From Mesorhizobium atlanticum (GTDB taxonomy: Bacteria; Pseudomonadota; Alphaproteobacteria; Rhizobiales; Rhizobiaceae): a DNA stretch of 64,000 bases. The stretch is from the NCBI RefSeq assembly GCF_003289965.1, contig NZ_QMBQ01000010.1, positions 124,001-188,000 on the forward strand, written 5' to 3'. The notes beneath the pieces were generated by a model. The model was not told the origin of the DNA and made no database searches. It worked only from the letters and a program-made list of their open reading frames with translations. Shown piece after piece: positions 15,442 to 23,277 of the stretch (the stretch's first letter is position 1; the number at the start of each line of letters is the position of its first letter). The position numbers were made by a program, and so were the translations under genes.

Positions 15442-16644
15442 TCACGCCGGCTGCATTGCGCTTGCGACCTCGTCCGGCGCCATGCCGACCAGCTCGGCAT
15501 AGCGGCCGGGATCCGTCGCGCCTTCGGAGTTGACGATCAGCACGCGTGAACCGGCATCGAGGCCAAGCGCCGAGCGTATCTTCCTGTCGCCGGCGGCGCG
15601 GATCAGCCCGGCGAGCCCTGCCCCGCCGCTTTCGCCGGAGACGATCGCCGGATCTGTGCCGGAAGGCCGCGCCAGGCGGTTCATCACCGCGACGGCTTCC
15701 TCCTCGTCCACGGTCATGAAGGCATCGCCGAGGCGCGACAACACCCGCCAGGCGACCAGCGACGGCTCGCAGCATTCGAGCATCGCCATGACGGTCGGCT
15801 GGCTGTGCGCGATCGTGACCGGGTGTCCGGCCTTGGCGGTGGCGTAAACGCAGGCCGCCCGCGCGGGCTCGACCACCGTCACGGTCGGCCGATCCTCGCC
15901 AAGCACGACGGCGAGATGGCCGGCCACGGCCGCTGCGAAACCGCCGACGCCGGCCTGCAGGAAGACGTGGGTTGGCGGTTGCGGCAAGCGCTTGAGCGCT
16001 TCGCGCACGATCACGGTGTAACCCTGCATGACCAGCCCCGGGATGCGTTCATAGCCCGGCCATGAGGTGTCGGAGACGACGGTCCAGCCGCGTTCGGCGG
16101 CGACGCGGGCGGCTTCCCTGACCGACTGGTCGTAATCGCCGGCGACGCGGACCATCTCGCCGCCAAAGCGGGCGATAGCCGCCACGCGTTCGTTGCTGAC
16201 GCCCGAGTGCACGAAGATGACCGAGCGCGCGCCGACGAGGCCGGCACCTTGCGCCACCGAGCGGCCGTGATTGCCGTCGGTGGCGCAAGCGAAGGTCATT
16301 TGCGCGGCGATCCCCCTCGCCTCAGGCTTGTTCAGTTCCTCGACCGCGACGGCGCGGCCGAGCCGCCTGCCGGCCTCTTCCAGCACCAGATGCATCACCG
16401 CATAGGCGCCGCCCAGCGCCTTGAAGCTGCCGAGGCCGAGGCGCTTGCCCTCATCCTTGATATGCAACGCGCCGATGCCGAGCTCGCCTGCCAGCGCCGG
16501 CAAGGCATGCAGCGGCGTCTCGGCATGATTTTCACGCGCGGCGAGGAAGCGCTCGGCCTCCCCGGCGCCGGCGAGCCCAAGCGTCGCGGCGTCTTCCTCG
16601 GTCAGCGGCCGGCGATGGTCGGGATGGCGGTTGAGCAGGAACAT
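15442..16644 (-). CDS. Diaminopropionate ammonia-lyase family protein, copy 2
   Basis: A 400-residue paralogue of the downstream gene, alike over the whole length (KDEGKRLGLGSFKALGGAYA with K75, ATDGNHGRSVAQGA, SGESGGAGLAGLIRAAGDRK). All PLP-binding motifs are intact in both copies, so neither looks like a pseudogene. Differences are spread over the length, which argues for an old duplication with possible change of substrate range. It is divergent from the Lrp-type regulator at 16746, which probably controls it. Confidence 0.87.
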   Translation of the reverse strand: MFLLNRHPDHRRPLTEEDAATLGLAGAGEAERFLAARENHAETPLHALPALAGELGIGALHIKDEGKRLGLGSFKALGGAYAVMHLVLEEAGRRLGRAVAVEELNKPEARGIAAQMTFACATDGNHGRSVAQGAGLVGARSVIFVHSGVSNERVAAIARFGGEMVRVAGDYDQSVREAARVAAERGWTVVSDTSWPGYERIPGLVMQGYTVIVREALKRLPQPPTHVFLQAGVGGFAAAVAGHLAVVLGEDRPTVTVVEPARAACVYATAKAGHPVTIAHSQPTVMAMLECCEPSLVAWRVLSRLGDAFMTVDEEEAVAVMNRLARPSGTDPAIVSGESGGAGLAGLIRAAGDRKIRSALGLDAGSRVLIVNSEGATDPGRYAELVGMAPDEVASAMQPA

Positions 16645-16720
16645 GGGTTTCTCCGTCTTGGTCGCTGAAATTTATTGCAAGCCAGGCGAGAAAGGCGCTC
16701 TGTTTTGCCGTTTGAATTGC

Positions 16721-16738
16721 AAGTTTGTTTCGTTTGGA
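16721..16738. promoter_or_regulatory. Second copy of the 18-bp lyase-promoter motif
   Basis: AAGTTTGTTTCGTTTGGA lies in the 101-bp spacer between lyase copy 2 and the Lrp-type gene, only 7 bp before the regulator's ATG. Binding here could control both directions. TTGCAAG repeats (16675-16680 and 16717-16723) also lie in this spacer. Confidence 0.5.
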
Positions 16739-16745
16739 GCACCGC

Positions 16746-17219
16746 ATGTCCCTTTCGTCCGACCTCGACGCTTTCGACCGCGCCATCCTGGCCATCCTGC
16801 AGAAGGACAATGCCACGCCGCAGCGCACGATCGGCGAGAAGGTGAACCTGTCCGCGCCGGCCGTGCAGCGGCGCATCAAGCGCATGGAGGAGCAAGGCGT
16901 CATCCGCGCCAATGTCGCGCTGGTCGACCCGGCCAAGGTCGGCCACCCGATCACCATCTTCGTCGAGGTTGAGGTGGAGAGCGAGCGCGCCGAACTGATC
17001 GACGCGGCCAAGCGCGGCTTCGCGCAAGTGCCCGAGGTGCAGCAATGCTACTATGTCACCGGCGAGGCCGACTTCATCCTTATCATCACCGTGGCGACAA
17101 TGGCCGACTATGAAGCGCTGACCAGGCGGCTGTTCTTCGCGAACAACAATGTCAAAAGGTTTCGCACTTTCGTGGCGATGGACCGGGTGAAGGTGGGGTT
17201 GGAGGTGCCGTTGGCATAG
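16746..17219 (+). CDS. Lrp/AsnC family transcriptional regulator
   Basis: A 157-residue Lrp/AsnC regulator with a typical N-terminal DNA-binding part (LDAFDRAILAILQKDNATPQ and RTIGEKVNLSAPAVQRRIKR) and a RAM domain (CYYVTGEADFILIITV, ending 'RFRTFVAMDRVKVGLEVPL'). The start at 16746 (MSLSSDLDAF) gives the family's length. It is transcribed away from the two ammonia-lyases and probably senses their amino-acid substrate. It is a different branch from the azlCD-linked regulator at 7298. Confidence 0.93.
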   Translation: MSLSSDLDAFDRAILAILQKDNATPQRTIGEKVNLSAPAVQRRIKRMEEQGVIRANVALVDPAKVGHPITIFVEVEVESERAELIDAAKRGFAQVPEVQQCYYVTGEADFILIITVATMADYEALTRRLFFANNNVKRFRTFVAMDRVKVGLEVPLA

Positions 17220-17255
17220 AACGCCAGGCGGCATGGCGCCGCCTGGCGTCTGGTC

Positions 17256-17792
17256 CTACTGGGTCGGTGCCATCGCGTGTTCGCATGACACTTTCGGATT
17301 CATATCGGCGAAGGTGCCGGTCGGGTTGCCTTTCCAGGCCCAGACATGCAGTTCGTAGAACTCGCCCAGACCATAGCGGTTGGGCGCGCTGTTGAAGTTG
17401 AACAACTGGCCGTCGAGCGATGCCGGACCCTTTGAGGTGATGTATTCGACCGCCACGAGTTTCAGCGTGCCGTCCGCCATCGGTTCATACATGACCGCTT
17501 CAGGACGGGCGATGTCGATCTTGTCGTCCTTCAGGTACTGGCCGTTGACGTAGTGGATGCCCATGGCGCCGCCGGTAATGCCGCTGGCACAGGGAATGGG
17601 CGCATAGCCTTCGGCCGTCGCGGCCTTGACGTCGAGGAACCGGCTGTTGGCCGCCCGCACCTTGCCGGCCAGCGGACTGTCGCCGGAGATGGGCGCGGCG
17701 TCTTCCTGATGGGCCCTCGCGAGGCTTGTGCAGGCCGCGGTCACGACCGCAGCCGCGAGAAGCCTGATGCAAAAGTTCGATGTCATGTTCAT
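17256..17792 (-). CDS. Periplasmic hypothetical protein
   Basis: A 178-residue exported protein. ATG 17792 has AGGA about 9 bp upstream. The signal peptide (RLLAAAVVTAACTSLARA) is cut near residue 27, before HQEDAAP. The mature protein contains CASGITGGAMGIHYVNGQYL and later 'FYELHVWAWKGNPTGTFADM' with two Cys that could form a disulfide. The pattern 'GAMGIHYVN...EAVMYEP' recurs in exported proteins of unknown function in proteobacteria. Single gene, no operon partner. Confidence 0.8.
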   Translation of the reverse strand: MNMTSNFCIRLLAAAVVTAACTSLARAHQEDAAPISGDSPLAGKVRAANSRFLDVKAATAEGYAPIPCASGITGGAMGIHYVNGQYLKDDKIDIARPEAVMYEPMADGTLKLVAVEYITSKGPASLDGQLFNFNSAPNRYGLGEFYELHVWAWKGNPTGTFADMNPKVSCEHAMAPTQ

Positions 17793-17907
17793 TCCGTTCT
17801 TCCTGAGAAAGCCCGGCTGGCCGGCCGCCGGAAATATGGCGGCGCGACGGGCAAGCGCCGTGGCTGTTTGTGCTTCATGATCCCGGGTTCGATGCGGTGG
17901 CCGCCGA

Positions 17908-18234
17908 TCATCCCTTCGGCAGGTACGAAATCGTTCCGGCCAGATCGGTGTTGTCGATCATCTGGAAGCGGCTGTCGCTACCGCCCTGGCGGGCCGACAG
18001 GAAGGGCGCGTAGGCCGGATCATTGGTGAAGGCGCGCGCCGCCGCCTCCGACGGGAAGGCCATGAGCGCGATCAGCGTCGTGTCGAGCGGCCTGCCCTCG
18101 AGCGTCTTCACATTGCCGCTGCGCGCCAGATACCTGCCGCTGTGCTTGTGGACGAGGTCGTGCACCGACGCGGCGTAGTCCGGGATCCATTTCGGATCCT
18201 TCACCTTGATGTCCGCAATGATGTAGGTGGTCAT
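17908..18234 (-). CDS. DUF1330 domain-containing protein
   Basis: A 108-residue protein of the DUF1330 family, a dimeric alpha/beta barrel fold (MTTYIIADIKVKDPKWIPDY, 'GRYLARSGNVKTLEGRPLDT', 'FPSEAAARAFTNDPAY'). Related to antibiotic-monooxygenase-like proteins; no substrate known. ATG 18234 has AGGAGA 7 bp before it. It is divergent from an HxlR-type regulator, which probably represses it. Confidence 0.88.
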   Translation of the reverse strand: MTTYIIADIKVKDPKWIPDYAASVHDLVHKHSGRYLARSGNVKTLEGRPLDTTLIALMAFPSEAAARAFTNDPAYAPFLSARQGGSDSRFQMIDNTDLAGTISYLPKG

Positions 18235-18324
18235 TGGATAGTCTCCTGGTTGTGGCGCACGGGACAATTCCGTGCGTCCGACCAAGGGCTCGCATGGCAA
18301 GGCGACCGCCGACCAGTCCGCGAT

Positions 18325-18351
18325 CTGTACCGGGCCGATACAGTTTCTGTA
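18325..18351. promoter_or_regulatory. Overlapping palindromes between DUF1330 and hxlR-type genes
   Basis: Three half-sites lie in a row: CTGTA (18325-18329), TACAG (18339-18343), CTGTA (18347-18351). They form CTGTA-N9-TACAG and the tighter palindrome TACAG-TTT-CTGTA. The position in the divergent promoter region suggests an operator for the HxlR-type protein. Confidence 0.55.
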
Positions 18352-18411
18352 CTCGCGGCTCCATTCATGAAGGTCTAATGTTCGACCCGGCTTCGAGGGA
18401 GGACATCGATC

Positions 18412-19104
18412 ATGGCCCAGCACGGATACAAGCAGTTCTGCCCGCTATCGATGGCCGCCGAAGTGCTGTGCACCCGCTGGACGATGGTGCTGATGCGCGA
18501 GCTGGTGGCAGGGTCCACCCGCTTCAACGACCTGCGCCGCGGCGTGCCGAAGATGTCGCCGACCCTTCTGTCGCAACGGCTGAAGGAGCTCGAAATAGCG
18601 GGCATCGTCGAGCGCAAGGAGGTGCCCGGCGAGAAGGGTATCTTCGAATACCAGCTCACTGAAGCGGGGCGGGATTTGCGCCCCGTGGTCGAGGCCATGG
18701 GCTTCTGGGGACAGAAATGGGTCGAGTCTCGGCTGTCGCTCAAGAATCTCGATCCGTCGCTGCTGATGTGGGACATGCGGCGCAATCTGAACCCCACGCC
18801 GCTGCCCGAGGGGCGAACGGTGATACAATTCCTGTATCAGGACCTGCCGGCTTCGAAACGCTCATGGTGGCTGATCGTCGAGAAGCATGGCGAGGTCGAC
18901 CTGTGCTGGTACGATCCGGGCTTCGAGGTCGATCTCTATGTCTCGACCGACCTACACACGATGACGGCGATCTGGATGGGGGTGCTGACGGTCGCGAAGG
19001 CCGGCGCGAAGGTCGCCTTGACCGGCGATCAGGCCATCGGCAAGCAGATGCAGACATGGCTCGGACTGAGCCCGTTCGCGGTCGAACCCAAGCGCGCGGC
19101 GTAG
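18412..19104 (+). CDS. HxlR family transcriptional regulator with C-terminal SCP2-like domain
   Basis: A 230-residue regulator. Residues 1-110 are a winged helix of the HxlR type (YKQFCPLSMAAEVLCTRWTM, 'GSTRFNDLRRGVPKMSPTLL', SQRLKELEIAGIVER), with the conserved N-terminal Cys (C10) that serves as redox sensor in some members. The remaining 120 residues resemble an SCP2 sterol-carrier-like ligand domain (TVIQFLYQDLPASKRSWWLI ... ALTGDQAIGKQMQTWLGL). It is divergent from the DUF1330 gene. Confidence 0.88.
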   Translation: MAQHGYKQFCPLSMAAEVLCTRWTMVLMRELVAGSTRFNDLRRGVPKMSPTLLSQRLKELEIAGIVERKEVPGEKGIFEYQLTEAGRDLRPVVEAMGFWGQKWVESRLSLKNLDPSLLMWDMRRNLNPTPLPEGRTVIQFLYQDLPASKRSWWLIVEKHGEVDLCWYDPGFEVDLYVSTDLHTMTAIWMGVLTVAKAGAKVALTGDQAIGKQMQTWLGLSPFAVEPKRAA

Positions 19105-19222
19105 GACGTCATCGGGATCACCTCGCCCGACAGATGACGTCGGCGAGGCGTCGCGAACTGCAAGGCGATTGCTTTTCGTCGCGCCGACGGTTGGCGCCGG
19201 AGGAAGCGGCGCGGGTTCCCGT

Positions 19223-19930
19223 TCACCACGGCAGCCGCTTGCCATCGCGGAAAAAGCCGCCGGTCGGGCCATCGTCCGGCAGGGTCGCGGCCCAGACGAT
19301 GCCGGCGGCACCTTGCGCCACGGGGCGCCCGCCCGGGCCGCCCATGTCGGTCGCGACCCAGCCGGGACAGATCGAATTGACGAGCACGCCCGAGCCGCGC
19401 AGTTCGGCCGCCAGGATGCGGGTCAGCGCGTTGAGCGTCGCCTTGCTGGTCGAATAGGCCGGCGCGCCGGCGCCCATCGAAGCGAGCGAGCCGCCTTCCG
19501 ACGAAACATTGACCAGCCGGCCATTGCCGGAGGCCCTGAGCAGGGGCGCAAAAGCGGCCGCCACACGCCAGGCGCCGAAGACATTGGTCTCGAAAGCCTC
19601 GCGGATGACTGTCCAGTCGGGCTTGAGCGCCCGCGCCGACGGGTCGTAATGAATCGCGGCGTTGTTGACCAGAACGTCGAGCCGGCCGAAGCGGCGCTCG
19701 ACTTCCGCCGCGGCGTGCGCGGCGGCATCATGGGCGGCGACGTCGAGCGCGATGGCCTCGACCTTGCCGCCGATCTTCCTGGCCGCCACCTCGCCCTTGG
19801 CGAGGTCACGCACGCCCAAGAGGACGGTGAAGTCGAGTTGCGCGAGTTGCCGGGCCGTTTCCAGGCCGATGCCGCGGTTGGCGCCGGTGACGAGCGCCAG
19901 CTTGGCGGAGTGATGTGTGCCGCGGGTCAT
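19223..19930 (-). CDS. SDR family oxidoreductase (carbonyl reductase type)
   Basis: A 235-residue short-chain dehydrogenase. The NAD(P) motif is LVTGANRGIG. NNAA, the catalytic Ser (VSSEGG) and YSTSK are present, followed by 'NSICPGWVATDMGGPGGR'. The overall pattern is that of NADPH-dependent carbonyl reductases from bacteria and plants, which reduce diverse aldehydes and ketones. Start 19930 has GGGAG about 9 bp upstream. It stands alone. Confidence 0.9.
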   Translation of the reverse strand: MTRGTHHSAKLALVTGANRGIGLETARQLAQLDFTVLLGVRDLAKGEVAARKIGGKVEAIALDVAAHDAAAHAAAEVERRFGRLDVLVNNAAIHYDPSARALKPDWTVIREAFETNVFGAWRVAAAFAPLLRASGNGRLVNVSSEGGSLASMGAGAPAYSTSKATLNALTRILAAELRGSGVLVNSICPGWVATDMGGPGGRPVAQGAAGIVWAATLPDDGPTGGFFRDGKRLPW

Positions 19931-20282
19931 TGCTGCAGCTCCCTTGGTTCCTTGCACCACCTGCAAGATGGCATCGAGCGCACCGTTTGATTAGGGCGAA
20001 AAGTTCGCAATCATCATGCGACGCGGCTCAGCACTGAACCAACCGGATTCGCACCACCGAGGCGGGAGTGTAATCGCATCCGAAGCGCTGCTCCGCCGGC
20101 CGCCAAGCGGCCACCTCCCTCGCCGCATGGGAGCGTAGGCCTCGCCGGACACAATCCAGAAACAAGATTCAACAATCCGGAAAAACTCGCGAAAAAACCC
20201 TCTGTCATAAACTGTACCGGAGCAGCCGAACGATTGCGGCGCGCGACAAAAGACATCGATCTTGAACCAAGGATTGACGACC
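19931..20282. other. Gap without a recognisable gene
   Basis: About 350 bp between divergently oriented genes. No open frame with coding composition. It should hold the promoters of the SDR (minus) and the His/Lys-rich protein (plus); I cannot point to a clear -35/-10 pair. Confidence 0.4.
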
Positions 20283-20606
20283 ATGAAAAAGACGCTTCTT
20301 TCCGCTCTCGGCCTGACCGTTGCGCTCGCTTTCGCGGTGCCGGCCGCCAACGCACAGACCGCCACGACGACGACCACCGCCCCGGCAACGACCACCGCTC
20401 CGGCCGCGACCACCGCTGCTCCGGCAGCCACCACCGCGACGGCGAAGCCCGCCGCCAATGGCCCGCACAAGAAGCATCACCGCAAGCATCACCGTCATCA
20501 CGCCCGCAAGCATCATCACGTGGCGAAGCACCACAAGCATCACGTCAAGAAGCATCACGTGAAGAAGCATGCGGCGAAGAAGCCTGCCGCGAAGAAGGCC
20601 GCGTAA
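20283..20606 (+). CDS. Secreted His/Lys-rich repeat protein, acid-shock (Asr)-like composition
   Basis: A 107-residue protein. A signal peptide (MKKTLLSALGLTVALAFAVP, cut after NAQ or ANA) is followed by a Thr/Ala/Pro linker (TATTTTTAPATTTAPAATT) and a C-terminal half made almost only of His, Lys and Ala (KKHHRKHHRHHARKHHHVAK). Order and composition resemble the enterobacterial periplasmic acid-shock protein Asr (signal, Thr/Ala/Pro linker, Lys/His tail), though low complexity makes homology hard to prove. Possible roles are proton buffering, metal binding or anionic-polymer binding. ATG 20283 (MKKTLL) was preferred over an upstream codon. Confidence 0.75.
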   Translation: MKKTLLSALGLTVALAFAVPAANAQTATTTTTAPATTTAPAATTAAPAATTATAKPAANGPHKKHHRKHHRHHARKHHHVAKHHKHHVKKHHVKKHAAKKPAAKKAA

Positions 20607-20717
20607 GCGCTGCCTCTGCTTCCGCGCAATTCCAGGAAAACCGCTTCAAAACTGCGAACACCTTCATGACCGGATGATCCCGGACCGCTTCCAAAGGGTT
20701 CAGATCATCGCTTCCCG

Positions 20718-20750
20718 AAAACGCCGCCCCTCCTACCGGGCGGCGTTTTT
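20718..20750 (+). terminator. Intrinsic terminator after the His/Lys-rich gene
   Basis: AAAACGCCGCCC (20718-20729) pairs with GGGCGGCGTTTT (20738-20749), followed by T and GTATC. Strong stem with T run on the plus strand; the mirrored A run makes it usable in both directions. The stretch before it, from about 20622, has a partial copy of repeat family A (GCAATTCCAGGAAAACCG). Confidence 0.85.
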
Positions 20751-20834
20751 GTATCATCTTCGAAGCGGCATGGTCTTTTCCGGCAACCGGCAACCCCCTT
20801 TCGTCAAGCCGGTCCTTCGGTTCGGGATCATTCG

Positions 20835-21431
20835 CTATTTCTTCTGCGGATGGATCGTCTCGCCGCGCTTCAGCATCGCCACCAGATCGGCGATCTTCTT
20901 CTTGCGCCCTGCCTTGGTCTTCATGTTGTGGGTGCGGAAGGCGAGCGCGAAGCGGTTCTGCGCCGAAAGCTTCTCCAGCATCGCTTTCGCCTTCGGCTCG
21001 GCATCGATCGCGGCCTGCAGGTCTGGCGGAATGGTCATCTCCTTCGAGCCGGCATAGGCGCGGTGCCAGCGGCCGTCCGCCTTGGCGGCCTCGACCTCGC
21101 GCAGCCCGTGCTCAGTCATGCGGCCTTCCCCGATCAGGCGCGCGACATTGTCGATGTTGATCTTGCTCCAGAGGCTCTTCCTGCCGCGCGGCGTGTAGCG
21201 CTGCAGAAAGCTCTTGTCGTCGAGCGACTTGCGCACCGCGTCGATCCAGCCGAAGCAGAGCACGACGTCGACCGCCTCCTTCGGCGTGATCGAGGGTAAC
21301 CCCGAGCCCACCTTGTGGATCTTGATCCAGATCTCGCTTTCGCGGTCGTGGTTGTCGGCCAGCCAGGCATAGAAACTGTCGGCATCGGGGAATTCCCGGA
21401 CCTTTTCCGGATCGACCTTGATCGGGGCCAT
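20835..21431 (-). CDS. YdeI/OmpD-associated family protein
   Basis: A 198-residue cytoplasmic protein of the YdeI (bacteriocin-resistance/OmpD-associated) family. Family marks are 'ESEIWIKIHKVGSGLPSITP', 'DVVLCFGWIDAVRKSLDD', 'YTPRGRKSLWSKIN' and a C-terminal helical part ending 'KKKIADLVAMLKRGE'. The role is not firmly known. ATG 21431 has GGAGGAACA upstream. A half-copy of repeat family C lies directly upstream (21464-21486). Confidence 0.9.
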   Translation of the reverse strand: MAPIKVDPEKVREFPDADSFYAWLADNHDRESEIWIKIHKVGSGLPSITPKEAVDVVLCFGWIDAVRKSLDDKSFLQRYTPRGRKSLWSKINIDNVARLIGEGRMTEHGLREVEAAKADGRWHRAYAGSKEMTIPPDLQAAIDAEPKAKAMLEKLSAQNRFALAFRTHNMKTKAGRKKKIADLVAMLKRGETIHPQKK

Positions 21432-21589
21432 CGTTGTTCCTCCTTGCGCGGCGTCGAAGCTGCTGATCTCCCCCTGGCGGGGAGATTGGCTGGATCATCA
21501 TCATCGGACCTTCCGATATAACTATCGGTTTCTTCCGTTTCCGCTACGAGCGCAGGCCTGCCACATGACCGTCCATGCAAAGGAAAGGC

Positions 21590-22312
21590 ATGGACATGGA
21601 AAAGATCCTGATCGTCGGCGGCAGTTCGGGCATGGGGCTGGCGCTTGCCAGGCGCTGCCTCGAGGAAGGCGCGCACGTCATCATCGCCGGGCGTGGCGAA
21701 GCGAAGTTGAGCGCGGCGCGGGATGGGCTCGGCCGGCCGGAAGCGCTCGAAACCGCGGTGGCCGACATCAGCCGCGAGGATGAGGTCGCGGCGCTGTTCG
21801 CGCGCATCGGCAGGCTCGATCATATCGTCAGCACAGCCGCCGCGATCGAAGGCGCCTACCGGCTGTTGCCCGAGATCGAGCTTTCGGCCGCGCAGCTTGT
21901 GGTGGAGAGCAAGCTCTACGGCCCGCTGCTGCTCGCCAAGCACGGCGCGCCAAAACTGCCGCCGAGCGGCTCGCTCACCTTCGTCTCCGGCATTGCCGCC
22001 TACCGGCCGGCGGCGCGCGGCGCGGTGGTTGCCGCCGTCAATGCGGCGCTCGAAGGGCTGGTGCGGGCCTTGGCGGTCGAGCTGGTGCCGATCCGCGTCA
22101 ACGCCGTCTCGCCCGGCTGGGTCGACACGCCGATCTGGGAGTTTGTCGCCGGCGACAAAAAGGAAGAGACGCTGGCCGCGATGGCGGAGCGCCTGCCGGC
22201 CGGGCGGGTCGGACGGCCCGAGGACATCGCCGACGCGATCCGCTTCCTGATCGGCAACGGCTTTACGACGGGAGAGACGCTGCATGTCGAGGGCGGGCAC
22301 CGGCTGGTGTGA
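21590..22312 (+). CDS. SDR family protein lacking the YxxxK catalytic pair
   Basis: A 240-residue short-chain dehydrogenase-fold protein. The nucleotide motif GGSSGMG (10-16) and the Ser region (FVSG, S133) are present, as is the typical 'RVNAVSPGWVDTP' segment. At the position of the catalytic YxxxK the sequence reads VAAVN (147-151), so Tyr and Lys are Val and Asn. A subgroup of SDRs with this change is known in bacteria, so it is not a sequencing error. The protein may bind cofactor without standard catalysis or use another mechanism. ATG 21590 has AAAGGAAAGG upstream. Confidence 0.85.
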   Translation: MDMEKILIVGGSSGMGLALARRCLEEGAHVIIAGRGEAKLSAARDGLGRPEALETAVADISREDEVAALFARIGRLDHIVSTAAAIEGAYRLLPEIELSAAQLVVESKLYGPLLLAKHGAPKLPPSGSLTFVSGIAAYRPAARGAVVAAVNAALEGLVRALAVELVPIRVNAVSPGWVDTPIWEFVAGDKKEETLAAMAERLPAGRVGRPEDIADAIRFLIGNGFTTGETLHVEGGHRLV

Positions 22313-22338
22313 CCGGCGCGAAGTACCCCCTGCAGCGG

Positions 22339-23271
22339 CTATTTGTTTTTCCGCAATTCCGGACGGAAAACCGTTGCACACTTTTCCTGGAATTGCTCCA
22401 GCAGCGCCTTCAGCGCCGGCGGCTGGGCGCGACGGCGGCGCCAGACCATCACGATGTCGGCCGAGCGGACCGGACCTGGCCAGGCAAGCTCGGCCACCTC
22501 GCCGCGCTCGATCGCGGCGGCGACCGCCAGCCGCGGCACGAGCCCAAAGCCGGCGCCGGCCGCCACCAGCCCGGCAATCGCGTCGATGCTGCCGGCTTCG
22601 GCGGCCAGCCTTGGCTTGCCAAGCCCCGCTTCGCCGAACGCCTTGTCGACCATGGCGCGGTAGACGCAGCCGGTCTCGGTGGCGACGAAGCGCTTTTCGG
22701 CCAGCGCCGCCAGATCGATATCCGCCCGGTTGTCGCGGGGCGGGGCGATCAGCGCCAGCGGCTCGACGGCAACCACGCGCCTAGCAAGGCGCTGGTCGGA
22801 TGCGTCGGTGTCGAGCACAGGCGGCCGCTCGAAGCAGAAGGCGACGTCGATCTCACCCTCACCCAGCCGGCGCAGCAAGTCGCCGCTGCCGGCGATCCGG
22901 AGCTTGATGTCGATGCCGGCGTGATCCGCGCGGAAACCGGCGAGCCATGGAGCCAGCCTTGCCGAGGCGATCGTCTCCAGCGCGCCGATCGACAGGCTGC
23001 CTGCCATCCCGGCTTTGGTGGTATCGACGGCGGCGCGCGCGTCGTCGGCCAGCGCCAGCAGGTCTTCGGCATAGGGTTTCAGCGCCTCACCCGCCGGCGT
23101 CAGGCTGAGCCCCTGCCGCGCGCGGGTGAAGAGGCTGGCGCCAAGTTCGGTTTCCAGCGCCTGGATCTGGTCGCTGACGCTCGACTGGGCGAGATTGACT
23201 TCTTGCGCGGCGCGCGTGACGTTGCCCGTCCGCGCGACCGCGAGAAAGGTCTTCAGCAGCCTGGGATGCAT
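22339..23271 (-). CDS. LysR family transcriptional regulator with repeat-derived C-terminus
   Basis: A 310-residue LysR regulator. The N-terminal winged helix is RLLKTFLAVARTGNVTRAAQ with NLAQSSVSDQIQALETELGA, and the periplasmic-binding-like effector domain spans about 90-292. The last 18 residues (QFQEKCATVFRPELRKNK) are encoded by a copy of repeat family A, so the original stop codon has been replaced. Target genes are unknown; the divergent neighbours do not form an obvious pair. Confidence 0.9.
   Translation of the reverse strand: MHPRLLKTFLAVARTGNVTRAAQEVNLAQSSVSDQIQALETELGASLFTRARQGLSLTPAGEALKPYAEDLLALADDARAAVDTTKAGMAGSLSIGALETIASARLAPWLAGFRADHAGIDIKLRIAGSGDLLRRLGEGEIDVAFCFERPPVLDTDASDQRLARRVVAVEPLALIAPPRDNRADIDLAALAEKRFVATETGCVYRAMVDKAFGEAGLGKPRLAAEAGSIDAIAGLVAAGAGFGLVPRLAVAAAIERGEVAELAWPGPVRSADIVMVWRRRRAQPPALKALLEQFQEKCATVFRPELRKNK
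22341..22399. repeat. Rhizobial intergenic repeat, family A, inside the 3' end of a LysR gene
   Basis: TTTTTCCGCAATTCCGGACG followed by GAAAACCG and CACACTTTTCCTGGAATTGC matches 61620-61680 and 63835-63885 closely. Here it is read through by the LysR gene and supplies its final codons. Confidence 0.8.
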
Positions 23272-23277
23272 CCGGCG

